DNA of 55,685 nt, taken from NCBI RefSeq assembly GCF_018332695.1, contig NZ_BOQN01000073.1, forward strand, positions 1 to 55,685, in the 5' to 3' direction. This DNA is from Paractinoplanes toevensis. Lineage in GTDB: Bacteria; Actinomycetota; Actinomycetes; Mycobacteriales; Micromonosporaceae. The notes under the pieces are model-generated. The model was not told the origin of the DNA. It saw nothing but the letters and a program-made list of their open reading frames with translations, and did not search any database. Shown in pieces: positions 8,070-16,497 of the stretch. The position numbers and the translations under genes are program-made. The first letter of the stretch is position 1; each line of letters opens with the position of its first letter.

Positions 8070-8632
8070 CTGCCCTCCTTCGGGACGGGTATTGCCAGGA
8101 CGTCGAGTACATGTCCGGGCGGTCCCGGATCGTCACCGATGAGTTCACGCAGCCTCGCCCGGGCCCGCGACAGTCGCGTGCGCACCACGGCCGGGCTCAC
8201 CTCGAGGACCGCCGCGGCCTCGCGCGGCTCGAGACCTTCCCAGGCGGTGAGCATCAGCACCTCACGGTCGAGGTCGCCGAGGCGCGCCAGGGCGGCCCGC
8301 ACGGTCAGCCGGTCGGACACCTCGTTGCCCGGGTCGGGGGTTGCCACCGCGGCGAGGCGCTGACGAAGGCGTACGCCTAATCGCTCCCGGCGCACCCCAC
8401 CACGGAGATGGTTGGAAAGCACCCGCCGGGCCACGCCGTAGAGCCAGAGGCGCGCCTCGGCGCCGTCGGGAATCTCCCGATGGCGCCGCCAGGCGACGAG
8501 GAAGGTTTCCGCGACCACGTCGGCCGCGTCGGCCGGCTGGTCGACCCGCCGCAGGGCGTAGGCCAGCAGCTGATCGAAGTTGCCGGCGTAGATCCGCCGG
8601 AATCGGTCCTCGTGTGCGGTCGCGGAGGTCAC
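8066..8632 (-). CDS. ECF RNA polymerase sigma factor
   Basis: 188 residues. Region 2 is at about 10-75 (FDQLLAYALRRVDQPADAADVVAETFLVAWRR split over helices 2.1-2.4), and region 4 at about 110-165 (DREVLMLTAWEGLEPREAAA, then VVRTRLSRARARLRE). The GTG at 8632 has GAGGGGAC just upstream and leaves the expected N-terminus. It is co-transcribed with the anti-sigma-like gene that follows. A secreted protein and a cation exporter lie upstream on the same strand. Confidence 0.9.
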   Translation of the reverse strand: MTSATAHEDRFRRIYAGNFDQLLAYALRRVDQPADAADVVAETFLVAWRRHREIPDGAEARLWLYGVARRVLSNHLRGGVRRERLGVRLRQRLAAVATPDPGNEVSDRLTVRAALARLGDLDREVLMLTAWEGLEPREAAAVLEVSPAVVRTRLSRARARLRELIGDDPGPPGHVLDVLAIPVPKEGR

Positions 8633-8670
8633 GTCCCCTCCATGTCCGGCAGGGTGGATGTCGTGACAGG

Positions 8671-9282
8671 TTAATTTGTGCGCGCCAGCTTCCCGGCCGC
8701 CGTCAGGGCGATCGTGTGCATGCCGCGCAACCCGGCGTCCTCGGCGCCGACCGCCATGATGATGGCGGTGACTCCGCCTTCGGCGAAGACGATCAGGCGG
8801 GTCCGGATGGGCGGTTCGGTCCGGGTTTCGATGAGTACGGCGGAAGCACGCTCGCCGACGTCCGGGACTCCGGTGCGGCGCACGGTCAGCGCGAGGTCGC
8901 CGAGGCGCACGACCGGGCAGCGCCGGGGTGCGGCGGCGACCTCGGCGACCAGGGCGTGCGCCTGGGCCGGACCGGCCGCGATGAGGATCTCGTAGAGCAG
9001 CGGCCCGTTCCTGGTCCCGAAGAACGAGGTGTGCGCGGTGATGCCGGGCCGGTTGACGACGCTGCCGACGGCGACCGGGTCGCGGCAGATGCCGGGGCCG
9101 GGCGCGCCGGGGTCGACGATGTCGTTCCACTCGTCGGCGGACTCGTAGCCGGGCGGCAGGTCCTCGACGGTGAGCAGGGCGGCGTGCAGCTTTTCCAGGT
9201 CAGGAGGCCCGGCGGAGGCGGGGGTGGCGAAACCGACGACCATAACGGCAGTAACCGTGGCTTTTAGTACATTTCGGAACAT
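8671..9282 (-). CDS. Secreted protein of unknown function
   Basis: 203 residues. The first 24 (MFRNVLKATVTAVMVVGFATPASA) are a clear Sec signal peptide ending in ASA. The mature part resembles the general shape of actinobacterial sensor-like exported domains (LLTVEDLPPGYES, two Cys), but I cannot assign a family. There is no Shine-Dalgarno; TAATCT lies 6 nt before the ATG, so the message is probably leaderless. It lies 38 bp upstream of the ECF sigma gene and could be linked to its signal. Confidence 0.75.
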   Translation of the reverse strand: MFRNVLKATVTAVMVVGFATPASAGPPDLEKLHAALLTVEDLPPGYESADEWNDIVDPGAPGPGICRDPVAVGSVVNRPGITAHTSFFGTRNGPLLYEILIAAGPAQAHALVAEVAAAPRRCPVVRLGDLALTVRRTGVPDVGERASAVLIETRTEPPIRTRLIVFAEGGVTAIIMAVGAEDAGLRGMHTIALTAAGKLARTN

Positions 9283-9288
9283 AAATCC

Positions 9289-9294
9289 AGATTA
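9289..9294 (-). promoter_or_regulatory. Leaderless -10 element TAATCT
   Basis: The hexamer ends 6 nt before the ATG of the secreted-protein gene, placing the transcription start on or next to the start codon. Its first three bases are the TAA stop codon of the upstream cation-transporter gene. Confidence 0.45.
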
Positions 9295-10212
9295 AACGGG
9301 GTCCGGGTGGTATATGTCGGGTTCGAGGTAGATCACCTTCGCTGAGGGGACCGCTGTGCGCACTCTCGCCTCGGCGTCGTCGATCGTGGCGGCGATCTCC
9401 CGGCCCTCGTCGTGCGCGCCGATCGCGATCTTCGCGGCCAGCAGCAACTCGTCCGGGCCCAGGTGCATCGTCCGCAGATGGATCACCCGGTCCACGCCCG
9501 GCGAGGCGAGCAGCGCACTCTCGATCGCGGCCACCTGCTCCGGCACCGCGGACTCGCCGATGATCAGGCTCTTCGTCTCGGTGGCCAGCAGCACGGCGAC
9601 GAAGACCAGCAGCAGGCCGATGCAGAGCGTCGCGATGCCGTCGTAGACGCCGTTGCCGGTCAGCACGCTCAGCCCGACCCCGACCAGGGCGAACAGCAGG
9701 CCGAACAGCGCGCCGCTGTCCTCCAGCAGGATCACCGGCAACTCCGGGTTGCGGGTGCGGCGGATGAAGGCCAGCCAGTCCCGCTTGCCGCGGGTGCGGT
9801 TGGCCTCGCCGACCGCGGTGCGCAACGCGTACCCCTCCAGCGCCGCGGCGAACACCAGCACGATCACCGCCACCAGCGGGGATTCCAGCGGATGCGGGTC
9901 CTTGATCTTGTGGTAGCCCTCGTATACGGCGTACAGGCCGCCCAGGCTGAACAGGATGATCGCGACCAGGAAGGCGTAGACGTACCGCTCCCGGGCGTAC
10001 CCGAACGGGTGCAGGACCGACGCCGGGCGCTTGGCCCGCCGGCCGCCGATCAGCAGCAACACCTGGTTGGCCGAGTCGGCGACCGAGTGCACGCCCTCGG
10101 CCAGCATCGACGCCGAGCCGGTGATCGCCGCCGCGACGAACTTCGCCACCCCGATCGCCAGGTTCGCGCTCAACGCCGTCAGCACGGCCCTGGTACTGCC
10201 CTCGCTCGCCAT
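9292..10212 (-). CDS. Cation diffusion facilitator family transporter
   Basis: 306 residues. Membrane spans 1-6 are visible, with the metal site HSVAD (about 42-46) in TM2 and LLEDSG (about 162-167) in TM5, where CDF exporters carry their second ligand set. A cytosolic ferredoxin-like C-terminal domain follows. These proteins export Zn, Fe, Mn or Co against the proton gradient; the metal cannot be read from sequence. The ATG at 10212 was preferred over a TTG nine codons upstream. It is divergent from the deaminase gene. Confidence 0.9.
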   Translation of the reverse strand: MASEGSTRAVLTALSANLAIGVAKFVAAAITGSASMLAEGVHSVADSANQVLLLIGGRRAKRPASVLHPFGYARERYVYAFLVAIILFSLGGLYAVYEGYHKIKDPHPLESPLVAVIVLVFAAALEGYALRTAVGEANRTRGKRDWLAFIRRTRNPELPVILLEDSGALFGLLFALVGVGLSVLTGNGVYDGIATLCIGLLLVFVAVLLATETKSLIIGESAVPEQVAAIESALLASPGVDRVIHLRTMHLGPDELLLAAKIAIGAHDEGREIAATIDDAEARVRTAVPSAKVIYLEPDIYHPDPV

Positions 10213-10286
10213 CGCGCCCTTTCCGCTTTTGATCAACAACCAGTGTCTCAGGCCGCGGGTTGGCGCGGGGCCTCATCAAGGCGCCC

Positions 10287-10292
10287 TAGGCT
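10287..10292 (+). promoter_or_regulatory. Leaderless -10 element TAGGCT
   Basis: The hexamer stands 7 nt before the ATG of the deaminase gene, which has no Shine-Dalgarno. The same pattern recurs before several genes in this window. Confidence 0.45.
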
Positions 10293-10299
10293 GTTGACC

Positions 10300-10776
10300 A
10301 TGACCGTGACGGAAATTGACCGGGGATATCTCGAGCGGGCCGTCGCTCTCGCCCGGGAAGCGCGTGACCGCGGCGACCATCCGTTCGGGGCGCTGCTGGT
10401 CACTCCGGACGGCACCGTGCTGGAGGCCCGCAACAGCGTGGTCACCCAGTCGGATCCGACCGGCCACGCGGAGACCAATCTGGTACGCCTGGCCGGCGCT
10501 CTCGATCGGGTGACCCTGACCGGCAGCGTGCTCTACACCAGCACCGAGCCGTGCGCGATGTGCGCCGGCGCGATCTACTGGTCCGGGATCGGCCGGATGG
10601 TGTTCGCGCTCTCCGAGGACGGCCTGGCCGCCATGGTGACGGAGGAGGAGGGCGTGCCGCCGCTGCGCCTGCCCAGCCGGGAGGTCTTCGCCCGCGGCGG
10701 CCGGGAGATCGCCGTCGACGGCCCGGTCCCGCTGCCCAGCGCCACCGAGGTGCACGAGGGCTTCTGGGATCAGTAG
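10300..10776 (+). CDS. Nucleoside/nucleobase deaminase (cytidine deaminase superfamily)
   Basis: 158 residues. The zinc site is complete: HAE at 56-58 (His ligand and catalytic Glu) and PCAMC at 84-88 (two Cys ligands). Length and motif spacing fit the guanine deaminase/tRNA-adenosine deaminase-like branch. The region after the second motif lacks the basic C-terminus of TadA, so a free base or nucleoside is the more likely substrate. It is probably leaderless and overlaps the convergent PH-domain gene by 7 bp. Confidence 0.85.
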   Translation: MTVTEIDRGYLERAVALAREARDRGDHPFGALLVTPDGTVLEARNSVVTQSDPTGHAETNLVRLAGALDRVTLTGSVLYTSTEPCAMCAGAIYWSGIGRMVFALSEDGLAAMVTEEEGVPPLRLPSREVFARGGREIAVDGPVPLPSATEVHEGFWDQ

Positions 10777-11876
10777 GACTCCTCGTCGTAGCTGCGCATC
10801 CGGGCCTCGACCGCGCCCGGGTCGTACGCCTCCTCGGTCACCTGCAGGTACAGCTCGTTCGGGTTGGACAGGGCGGTGACCCGCCGGATCGGGCTGAAGT
10901 ACCGCGCGCGCTCGAAGACGAAGTCGGCGTAGTTGAACAGCCGGCCCGGCACGGACTGCACGAAGCGAAGTTCGTGGACGCGCGGCAGTGGCGCGGTCGA
11001 GATCCGCCGGCGCAGCACACCCTCGATCAGCAGGACGCGGTGCCCGGTGAGCACGAAGCGGCCGAACCAGTGGGCGATCAGCGCCCGCAGCCCGAGCAGG
11101 CCGCCCAGCACGGCGACACCGGCCCGGGCCCGGGTCAGGTATTCGTCCGCGACGTACCGCCGGACCAGGATCTCGCCGGCCACCGCCAGGGCGAAAGCCA
11201 GGACATAGCGCACGAAGACCCACACCCAGTGCCGCCGCCACTCGCCGCGGTAGCGCTCGGTCGGGAAGAGATAGCGGGCGACCAGCATGCTCGGCTCGTC
11301 CTCGAGCGGCAGCACCCGCCGGGGCGGGAGGTACTCCGACTCGGCCGCGGACAGCGCGTCCAGTTCCTCGTCGGTGAAGACCGGGCCGTCCGCCGGGAGA
11401 CCCGACCAGGTCGGCGGGGCGGCGTGCGTCTCCTCCGGCACCGGCCGGACGAACTCGTCCCAGCGCACCCGGACCCGGCGGACGTCCTCGACGTCGACGT
11501 GCACCGGCAGCGCGTCGCCGGGCTCCGGCCAGGACCGCACCGGCGCCCGCCGGTCCCGGACCGCGACCTCGCTGGTGGGCAGGCCCGGCGCGGCCAGGAT
11601 CACACTCAGCTCGCAGCGCCCGAAATCGCCGGCCACCGGCGGCGGCGACACGGTGAGCACCTCGGCCGTGCCGTTGATCCAGGCCCGCTGCCGGTGCAGG
11701 CGCGACCACCAGAACGACCGCAGGAGCAGGCCGGTGAGGGCGACCACGAACGCGGCGATGCCGAGCACGACGAACGTCCGGCTGCCGGCCGCGAACCCGT
11801 ACAGTCCGAGATAGACACCCGCCGTGACGAGCGCGGAGACAGCGCTGAACCGGGCCAACCCCACTTGATCACGCAC
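10770..11876 (-). CDS. Membrane protein with bacterial PH-like (bPH2) domain
   Basis: 368 residues. Two N-terminal membrane spans (about 8-50), a soluble region of about 150 residues, a further pair of spans (about 215-260), then a C-terminal bPH2-like segment (VLTGHRVLLIEGVLRRRIS and RLFNYADFVFERA). The GTG at 11876 was chosen for GGGAGG five bases upstream; the frame extends further but into the promoter region of the divergent SDR gene. Function unknown; bPH2 proteins are usually membrane-associated. Confidence 0.7.
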   Translation of the reverse strand: MRDQVGLARFSAVSALVTAGVYLGLYGFAAGSRTFVVLGIAAFVVALTGLLLRSFWWSRLHRQRAWINGTAEVLTVSPPPVAGDFGRCELSVILAAPGLPTSEVAVRDRRAPVRSWPEPGDALPVHVDVEDVRRVRVRWDEFVRPVPEETHAAPPTWSGLPADGPVFTDEELDALSAAESEYLPPRRVLPLEDEPSMLVARYLFPTERYRGEWRRHWVWVFVRYVLAFALAVAGEILVRRYVADEYLTRARAGVAVLGGLLGLRALIAHWFGRFVLTGHRVLLIEGVLRRRISTAPLPRVHELRFVQSVPGRLFNYADFVFERARYFSPIRRVTALSNPNELYLQVTEEAYDPGAVEARMRSYDEESY

Positions 11877-11964
11877 CGTGGACCTCCCGCTCACAGCGTA
11901 GTTTGATGGCGGGTGGATGTCGCGGCCTCGGGTCCGTGGTGGACCTCCGCCGAGCCGCCGCCGG

Positions 11965-11970
11965 TAGGGT
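11965..11970 (+). promoter_or_regulatory. Leaderless -10 element TAGGGT
   Basis: Six bases separate the hexamer from the ATG of the SDR gene, and no ribosome-binding site is present. Confidence 0.45.
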
Positions 11971-11976
11971 GCCGGC

Positions 11977-12753
11977 ATGGAACGCACCGCGCTGGTCACC
12001 GGGGCATCGTCGGGCATCGGCAAGGCGACGGCGGCGCTGCTGGCCGCGCGGGGCTACCGCGTCCTCGGCACCAGCCGCACGCCCGGCGACTCCGGCCTGC
12101 TCCGCCTCGACCTCGCCGACGAGGAGTCGGTGGAGGCGCTGCGCGACCGGCTGGCGACCGTCGACATCCTGGTCAACAACGCCGGCGAGAGCCAGTCCGG
12201 CCCGTTCGAGGAACTGCCGCCGGACGCGCTGCGGCGGCTCTTCCAGGTCAACGTGCTCGGCCCGGTCCGGCTCGCCCAGCTGGCGCTGCCCGGGATGCGC
12301 GAGCGCGGTTACGGCCGGGTCGTCATGATCGGCTCGATGCTGGCGTCGTTCCCGCTCGCCTACCGTTCGTCCTACGTGGCCACCAAGGCCGCGCTGAAGG
12401 GCTTCAGCAACGGCGCCCGGCACGAGTTCTCGCCGTACGGCGTCTGGCTGACCACCGTCGAACCCGGCTCGATCAACACCGGCATCAGCGAGCGCCGCAC
12501 CAAGTACATCTCCGCTGATTCGCCGCACCGGCGCGAGTTCGAGACGATGCTGGCCGCCCTCGACCGCAACGAGAAGGCCGGCATCTCGGCGGAGAAGGTC
12601 GCCGAGACGATCGTCAAGGCCATCGAGACCGAAAGACCGAAGCAGCGGTACGCCGTGGGCAGCAACGCGCCGCTCGTGTTCGCCCTGCGCCGGATGGTGC
12701 CGGCGGCGGTCGCCGAGCGGCTCACCCACCGCCGCCACGACCTGAAGCGTTAG
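11977..12753 (+). CDS. Short-chain dehydrogenase/reductase
   Basis: 258 residues of classical SDR fold: cofactor loop TGASSGIG (8-15), NNAG (67-70), catalytic Ser120, Tyr133 and Lys137 (YVATK). The sequence around the cofactor loop (GTSRT) favours NADP(H). The C-terminal extension (AEKVAETIVKAIETERPK) is seen in oxidoreductases of unknown substrate. It overlaps the convergent EamA gene by 4 bp. Substrate unknown. Confidence 0.88.
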   Translation: MERTALVTGASSGIGKATAALLAARGYRVLGTSRTPGDSGLLRLDLADEESVEALRDRLATVDILVNNAGESQSGPFEELPPDALRRLFQVNVLGPVRLAQLALPGMRERGYGRVVMIGSMLASFPLAYRSSYVATKAALKGFSNGARHEFSPYGVWLTTVEPGSINTGISERRTKYISADSPHRREFETMLAALDRNEKAGISAEKVAETIVKAIETERPKQRYAVGSNAPLVFALRRMVPAAVAERLTHRRHDLKR

Positions 12754-13643
12754 CGGGCTCGCTGGATCAGCACGACACAGGCCAGCACGACGACCGCGGC
12801 GCCGATGGTGGCCGGGGTGACGCTCTCGCCGAGCAGCAGCGCCGACCAGATCAGGGTGAGGACCGGCTGGGCCAGCTGGACCTGCCCGACCTTGGCGATG
12901 CCGCCCCGGGCGAGACCGGCGTACCAGGCGAAGAACCCCAGGAACATGGAGACCGCGGTGAGGTAACCGAAGGCGGCCCAGGCCCCGGCGGTCGCCTGCG
13001 GCGGGCTCAGCCAGGCGGCAATCACGGTGATCGGCAGGGTGGCGGGCAGCGCGAGAATCAGGGCCCAGCAGATCGTACGGGCGCCGCCCAGCTCCCGGGC
13101 GAGCACGCCGCCCTCGGCGTAGCCGAGTCCGCACAGCACCACCGCGGCCAGCAGGTAGAGGTCGTTGACGGAGAGTTCGCCGTGCACCGCGCCGGTCGTG
13201 ATCAGGAAGGTCAGGACGACGAGGAGGCCCGCCGCGCCGGCCGCCCAGAACAGCGGTGGCGGCCGCTCGCCCGCCCGGACCACCGCGAAGATCGCCGTCA
13301 TCGCGGGCAGCACGGTGACCACGACCGCGCCGTGCGCCGCGGTCTCTCCGGTCAGCGCCAGCGAGGTGAACAGCGGAAACCCGACGACCACCCCGAGCGC
13401 GACGATCAGCAGGCGCCGCCGCTGGCGCGCGGCCGGCCGGGGAGCGCCGGTGCCGCGCAGGTAGATCCAGGCCAGCGCGGCCGCACCGACGGCCCGGCCG
13501 AAGGCGACGAACCAGGGGTCGAGCTGCTGCACGGCGACCCGGGTCATCGGCAGCGACATGCTGAACGCGAGCACGCCCAGCGCGCCGAGGGCGAGGCCGC
13601 CCGTTACCGCCGGTGGTGCGATAGCGTTACTCTTGGCTCTCAT
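12750..13643 (-). CDS. EamA/DMT family transporter
   Basis: 297 residues with about ten membrane spans arranged as two EamA repeats, the second ending in PVLTLIWSALLLGESVTPATIG, a typical EamA motif. DMT exporters usually move amino acids or other small metabolites. The ATG is read from bases 13643-13641, so it shares two bases with the ATG of the divergent MocR gene. Such MocR/transporter pairs usually mean that the regulator controls the exporter. Confidence 0.88.
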   Translation of the reverse strand: MRAKSNAIAPPAVTGGLALGALGVLAFSMSLPMTRVAVQQLDPWFVAFGRAVGAAALAWIYLRGTGAPRPAARQRRRLLIVALGVVVGFPLFTSLALTGETAAHGAVVVTVLPAMTAIFAVVRAGERPPPLFWAAGAAGLLVVLTFLITTGAVHGELSVNDLYLLAAVVLCGLGYAEGGVLARELGGARTICWALILALPATLPITVIAAWLSPPQATAGAWAAFGYLTAVSMFLGFFAWYAGLARGGIAKVGQVQLAQPVLTLIWSALLLGESVTPATIGAAVVVLACVVLIQRAR

Positions 13644-15039
13644 GAATGACGGTATCGCAGCCGCTCGCGTTATCCAAGATCTCCGGCGGCTGGCCGGCGG
13701 TCTGGCGCCGGGCACGCGACTGCCGTCGGTGCGTGAGCTGACCGCCCGGCATCAGGCCTCACCGGTCACCGTGGCGGCCGCCCTGCAGACGCTGGCAGCG
13801 CAGGGCGTGCTCGAGACGCGGCCGGGCCGGGGCACGTTCGTGGCCTCCCCGGTCCCGCCCCCGTCGATCGCCGCCCCCGATCTGTCCTGGCAGACCGTGG
13901 CCCTCGGCGCCGCCCCGGCCGGTGACGCCGACATGGCGGCGTTACTGGCGTTACCGCCCGCGGGCGCGATCCCGTTGTCCGGCGGCTACCTCGACGCCGA
14001 CCTCCAGCCGGCCGCCGCGCTCGGTGCCGCCCTGGCCCGGGCCGCCCGGCAACCGGCCACCTGGCAGCGCGGCCCGGTCGAGGGCCGCGAGGACCTGCGC
14101 GCCTGGTTCGCCCAGCAGTCCGGCACCGGGCTGCGCGCCGGCGACCTGGTCATCTGCCCCGGCGGCCAGGCCGCGCTCTCCTCGGCGCTGCGTGCGCTGA
14201 CCGCACCCGGCGACACCCTGCTCGTCGAGTCACCCACCTACCTGGGCGCCCTGGCCGCCGCCCGAGCCGCCGGCCTGCGCATCGTGCCGGTCCCGGCCGA
14301 CGCCGACGGCGTACTCCCCGACCAGCTGGCCGCCGCGTTCGCCCGTACCGCGGCTCGGTTGTTCTACTGCCAGCCGCTGCATGCCAACCCTTCCGGGGCG
14401 ACGCTCGCGACGCACCGCCGCGCGGCGGTGGCCGCGGCGGTGCGCGCGGCCGGCGCCTTCCTGATCGAGGACGACTACGCCCGCGACCTGACCATCGACG
14501 GCGACGCCCCGCCCCCGCTGGCCGCCGACGACCCCGACGGCCACGTCATCTACCTGCGGTCACTGACCAAGTCGGCCGCCCCCGGCCTGCGCATCGCCGC
14601 GATCGGCGCACGCGGCCCGGCCGGCGCCCGGCTGCGCGCGGCCCGGCTGCTCGACGACTTCTTCGTGGCCGGCCCGCTGCAACAGGCCACCGTGGAGTTC
14701 GTGACCGCCCCCGCCTGGACCCGGCACCTGCGCTCCCTGCGCACCGCGCTGCGCACCCGCCGCGAGGCCCTGCTGACCGCCCTCGACCGGCACCGGCCCG
14801 ACCTGGTGCCGGCGTCGATCCCGCGCGGCGGCCTGCACCTGTGGCCGCGCTTGCCGGACGGCACCGACGACGTCGCGGTGGCCGCGGCCGCCGCCGCACA
14901 GGGCGTGATCGTCTTCCCCGGCCGCCCCTGGTTCCCGGCCGAGCCCCCGGCCCCGCACCTGCGCCTCACCTACGCCGCGTCCCCGCCCGAGGAGATGGAC
15001 GAGGCCGTCCGTCGCCTGGCCCGCGCGCTCTCCCGGTAA
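13642..15039 (+). CDS. MocR-type regulator (GntR HTH fused to class I aminotransferase)
   Basis: 465 residues. A GntR winged helix spans about 12-70 (TRLPSVRELTARHQ, GRGTFVASP). A fold-type I PLP domain follows, with LIEDDYARDL and the PLP lysine at K310 (LRSLTKSAAPG). MocR proteins sense PLP or amino-acid derivatives. The gene holds two TTA leucine codons at 13942 and 13951, rare in such DNA and a possible bldA dependence. It is divergent from the EamA exporter with overlapping start codons and no RBS, so it is probably leaderless (TACTCT at 13628-13633). Confidence 0.9.
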   Translation: MNDGIAAARVIQDLRRLAGGLAPGTRLPSVRELTARHQASPVTVAAALQTLAAQGVLETRPGRGTFVASPVPPPSIAAPDLSWQTVALGAAPAGDADMAALLALPPAGAIPLSGGYLDADLQPAAALGAALARAARQPATWQRGPVEGREDLRAWFAQQSGTGLRAGDLVICPGGQAALSSALRALTAPGDTLLVESPTYLGALAAARAAGLRIVPVPADADGVLPDQLAAAFARTAARLFYCQPLHANPSGATLATHRRAAVAAAVRAAGAFLIEDDYARDLTIDGDAPPPLAADDPDGHVIYLRSLTKSAAPGLRIAAIGARGPAGARLRAARLLDDFFVAGPLQQATVEFVTAPAWTRHLRSLRTALRTRREALLTALDRHRPDLVPASIPRGGLHLWPRLPDGTDDVAVAAAAAAQGVIVFPGRPWFPAEPPAPHLRLTYAASPPEEMDEAVRRLARALSR

Positions 15040-15043
15040 CGGC

Positions 15044-15409
15044 TCACTTCCGCCGGGCCCGCCCCGGCCCCCGGAACCGGTGCACCTCCTGCGGCCAGTC
15101 GAGGGCGGTCGCGAGCCGGCCGGCCCAGTACCGCGCCGCCTCGTCATCGGCGACGTCCACCACGGCGAAGCCGCCGAGATGCTCCTTGCTCTCGACGTAC
15201 GGCCCATCGGTGAACAGAAGCTCGCCGTCGACCGGCTCCACACTGCACACCGCGGTGGACCGGTCCAGCCCGCCGTTGGTGAAGATCAGAACCTCCGCCG
15301 CCAGCATCTCCCCGACCACGACCCGGGCGGCCGCGCTTTTCTCGCGCACCTCCTCCGCGGTGTGCGCGGGCACCCATTCATCGTTGAAGGTGATCAGGTA
15401 CTCCGTCAT
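15044..15409 (-). CDS. YCII-related (DGPF-like) protein
   Basis: 121 residues beginning MTEYLITFNDEWVP, with FTDGPYVESKEHLGGF near 67-83, which is the YCII/DGPF signature. AGGAGG precedes the ATG at 15409. These small proteins often accompany ECF sigma factors or oxidoreductases; biochemical roles are known for few. Here it lies 50 bp after the amidohydrolase gene's... start-distal side and 4 bp from the end of the convergent MocR gene. No sigma gene adjoins it. Confidence 0.8.
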   Translation of the reverse strand: MTEYLITFNDEWVPAHTAEEVREKSAAARVVVGEMLAAEVLIFTNGGLDRSTAVCSVEPVDGELLFTDGPYVESKEHLGGFAVVDVADDEAARYWAGRLATALDWPQEVHRFRGPGRARRK

Positions 15410-15459
15410 CGTCGCCTCCTTCTGGTCCGGCGCCTCGATCCGACAGCATCCCGCAGACC

Positions 15460-16440
15460 TCAGAGGTCTATGCCGAAGAGGGTGGCCGCGTTGCCCGACG
15501 AGAACCGGGCGCGGTCCTCGGCGGAGGGGAAATGCTGCAGGAACGCCGTGATGTCGTCCCGGTGCGGGTGCTGGAACGGGTAGTCCGTCGAGAAGATCAA
15601 CCGGTCGGCGGTGGTGACCGACAGCGCGTGCCGCAGCAGCGCCGGGTTGAGCATGCCGGACGTGGTGATGTGGAAGTTCGAGCGGACGTAGTCCGACACC
15701 GGCCGGGGCAGGCCCGCGACCCGGGACAGGCTGTCGGCGCGGTCCAGCCAGAACAGCAGCATCTCGCCCCAGTGGCCGAGCACGACCTGCAGGTCCGGAT
15801 GCCGGTCGAAGGTGCCGCGCAGGATCAGGCGCAGCGCCGCCGTCGCGGCGTCCAGGTGCCAGCCCCACCCGAAGGTGGCGAGGGCGAGGTCGGTCGTCGG
15901 ATCGAAGCCACGGTACGACGCGTCCCGCACCGCGCGGGACGGCAACTGCGGATGCAGGAACACCGGCTGCCCGAGGCGGGCGCAGGCGGCGAAGAAGTCT
16001 TCGTACGCGGGGTCGTCGAGCAACAGATCGCCCGCACGGCCGTAGACCATCGTGCCCACGTGACCCAGGTCCGCGGCCCGTTCCAACTCGGCGGCGACCG
16101 CTCCGGGCGCGGACATGGGCAGCGTCGACAGCGCACGGAAGCGGGTCGGATGGGCGCCGACGGCAGCGGCGGCCCGATCGTTGGCGGCGCGACTGAGGCG
16201 TACGGCGTCGTCCGGGGTGAGGGTCTGGGTTCCGGGCGGGGTCAGTGCGAGAACCGCCACGTCGATGCCCTGGGCGTCCATCGCGGCGATCCGGCCGGCG
16301 CCGAGGTCCCGCAGACGCGGCTGATGGTCGCCCAGGTCGTTGAAGGCGAGGCTGTCGTCGCGGCGCTCCGGCGGTGCGTTCCGGAGCGCGGCCGTCAGCT
16401 CCGACATGATCCAGTGCTCTTCGATGGCGATGAGAGTCAT
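15460..16440 (-). CDS. Amidohydrolase_2 family, gamma-resorcylate decarboxylase-like
   Basis: 326 residues. LIAIEEHW at the N-terminus replaces the usual HxH and matches the EEH start of the gamma-resorcylate/ACMSD decarboxylase branch. FLHPQLPS (about 168-175), VLGHWGE (about 228-234) and FSTDYPFQ (about 288-295) supply the remaining metal-site residues. Members are Zn or Mn enzymes that decarboxylate or hydrolyse aromatic acids. It is divergent from the Lrp-type regulator at 16498, which probably controls it. The exact substrate is not deducible. Confidence 0.8.
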   Translation of the reverse strand: MTLIAIEEHWIMSELTAALRNAPPERRDDSLAFNDLGDHQPRLRDLGAGRIAAMDAQGIDVAVLALTPPGTQTLTPDDAVRLSRAANDRAAAAVGAHPTRFRALSTLPMSAPGAVAAELERAADLGHVGTMVYGRAGDLLLDDPAYEDFFAACARLGQPVFLHPQLPSRAVRDASYRGFDPTTDLALATFGWGWHLDAATAALRLILRGTFDRHPDLQVVLGHWGEMLLFWLDRADSLSRVAGLPRPVSDYVRSNFHITTSGMLNPALLRHALSVTTADRLIFSTDYPFQHPHRDDITAFLQHFPSAEDRARFSSGNAATLFGIDL

Positions 16441-16484
16441 GATCCAAGCGTCGGCCGGGCCCGGTGCCGTGCCGGCCGGAATCA

Positions 16485-16490
16485 TAGGAT
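16485..16490 (+). promoter_or_regulatory. Leaderless -10 element TAGGAT
   Basis: Seven bases separate the hexamer from the ATG of the Lrp-type gene. The 57-bp divergent gap also holds a TGATCC/GGATCA inverted pair that could be an autoregulatory site, but this is weak. Confidence 0.4.
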
Positions 16491-16497
16491 CAACACC

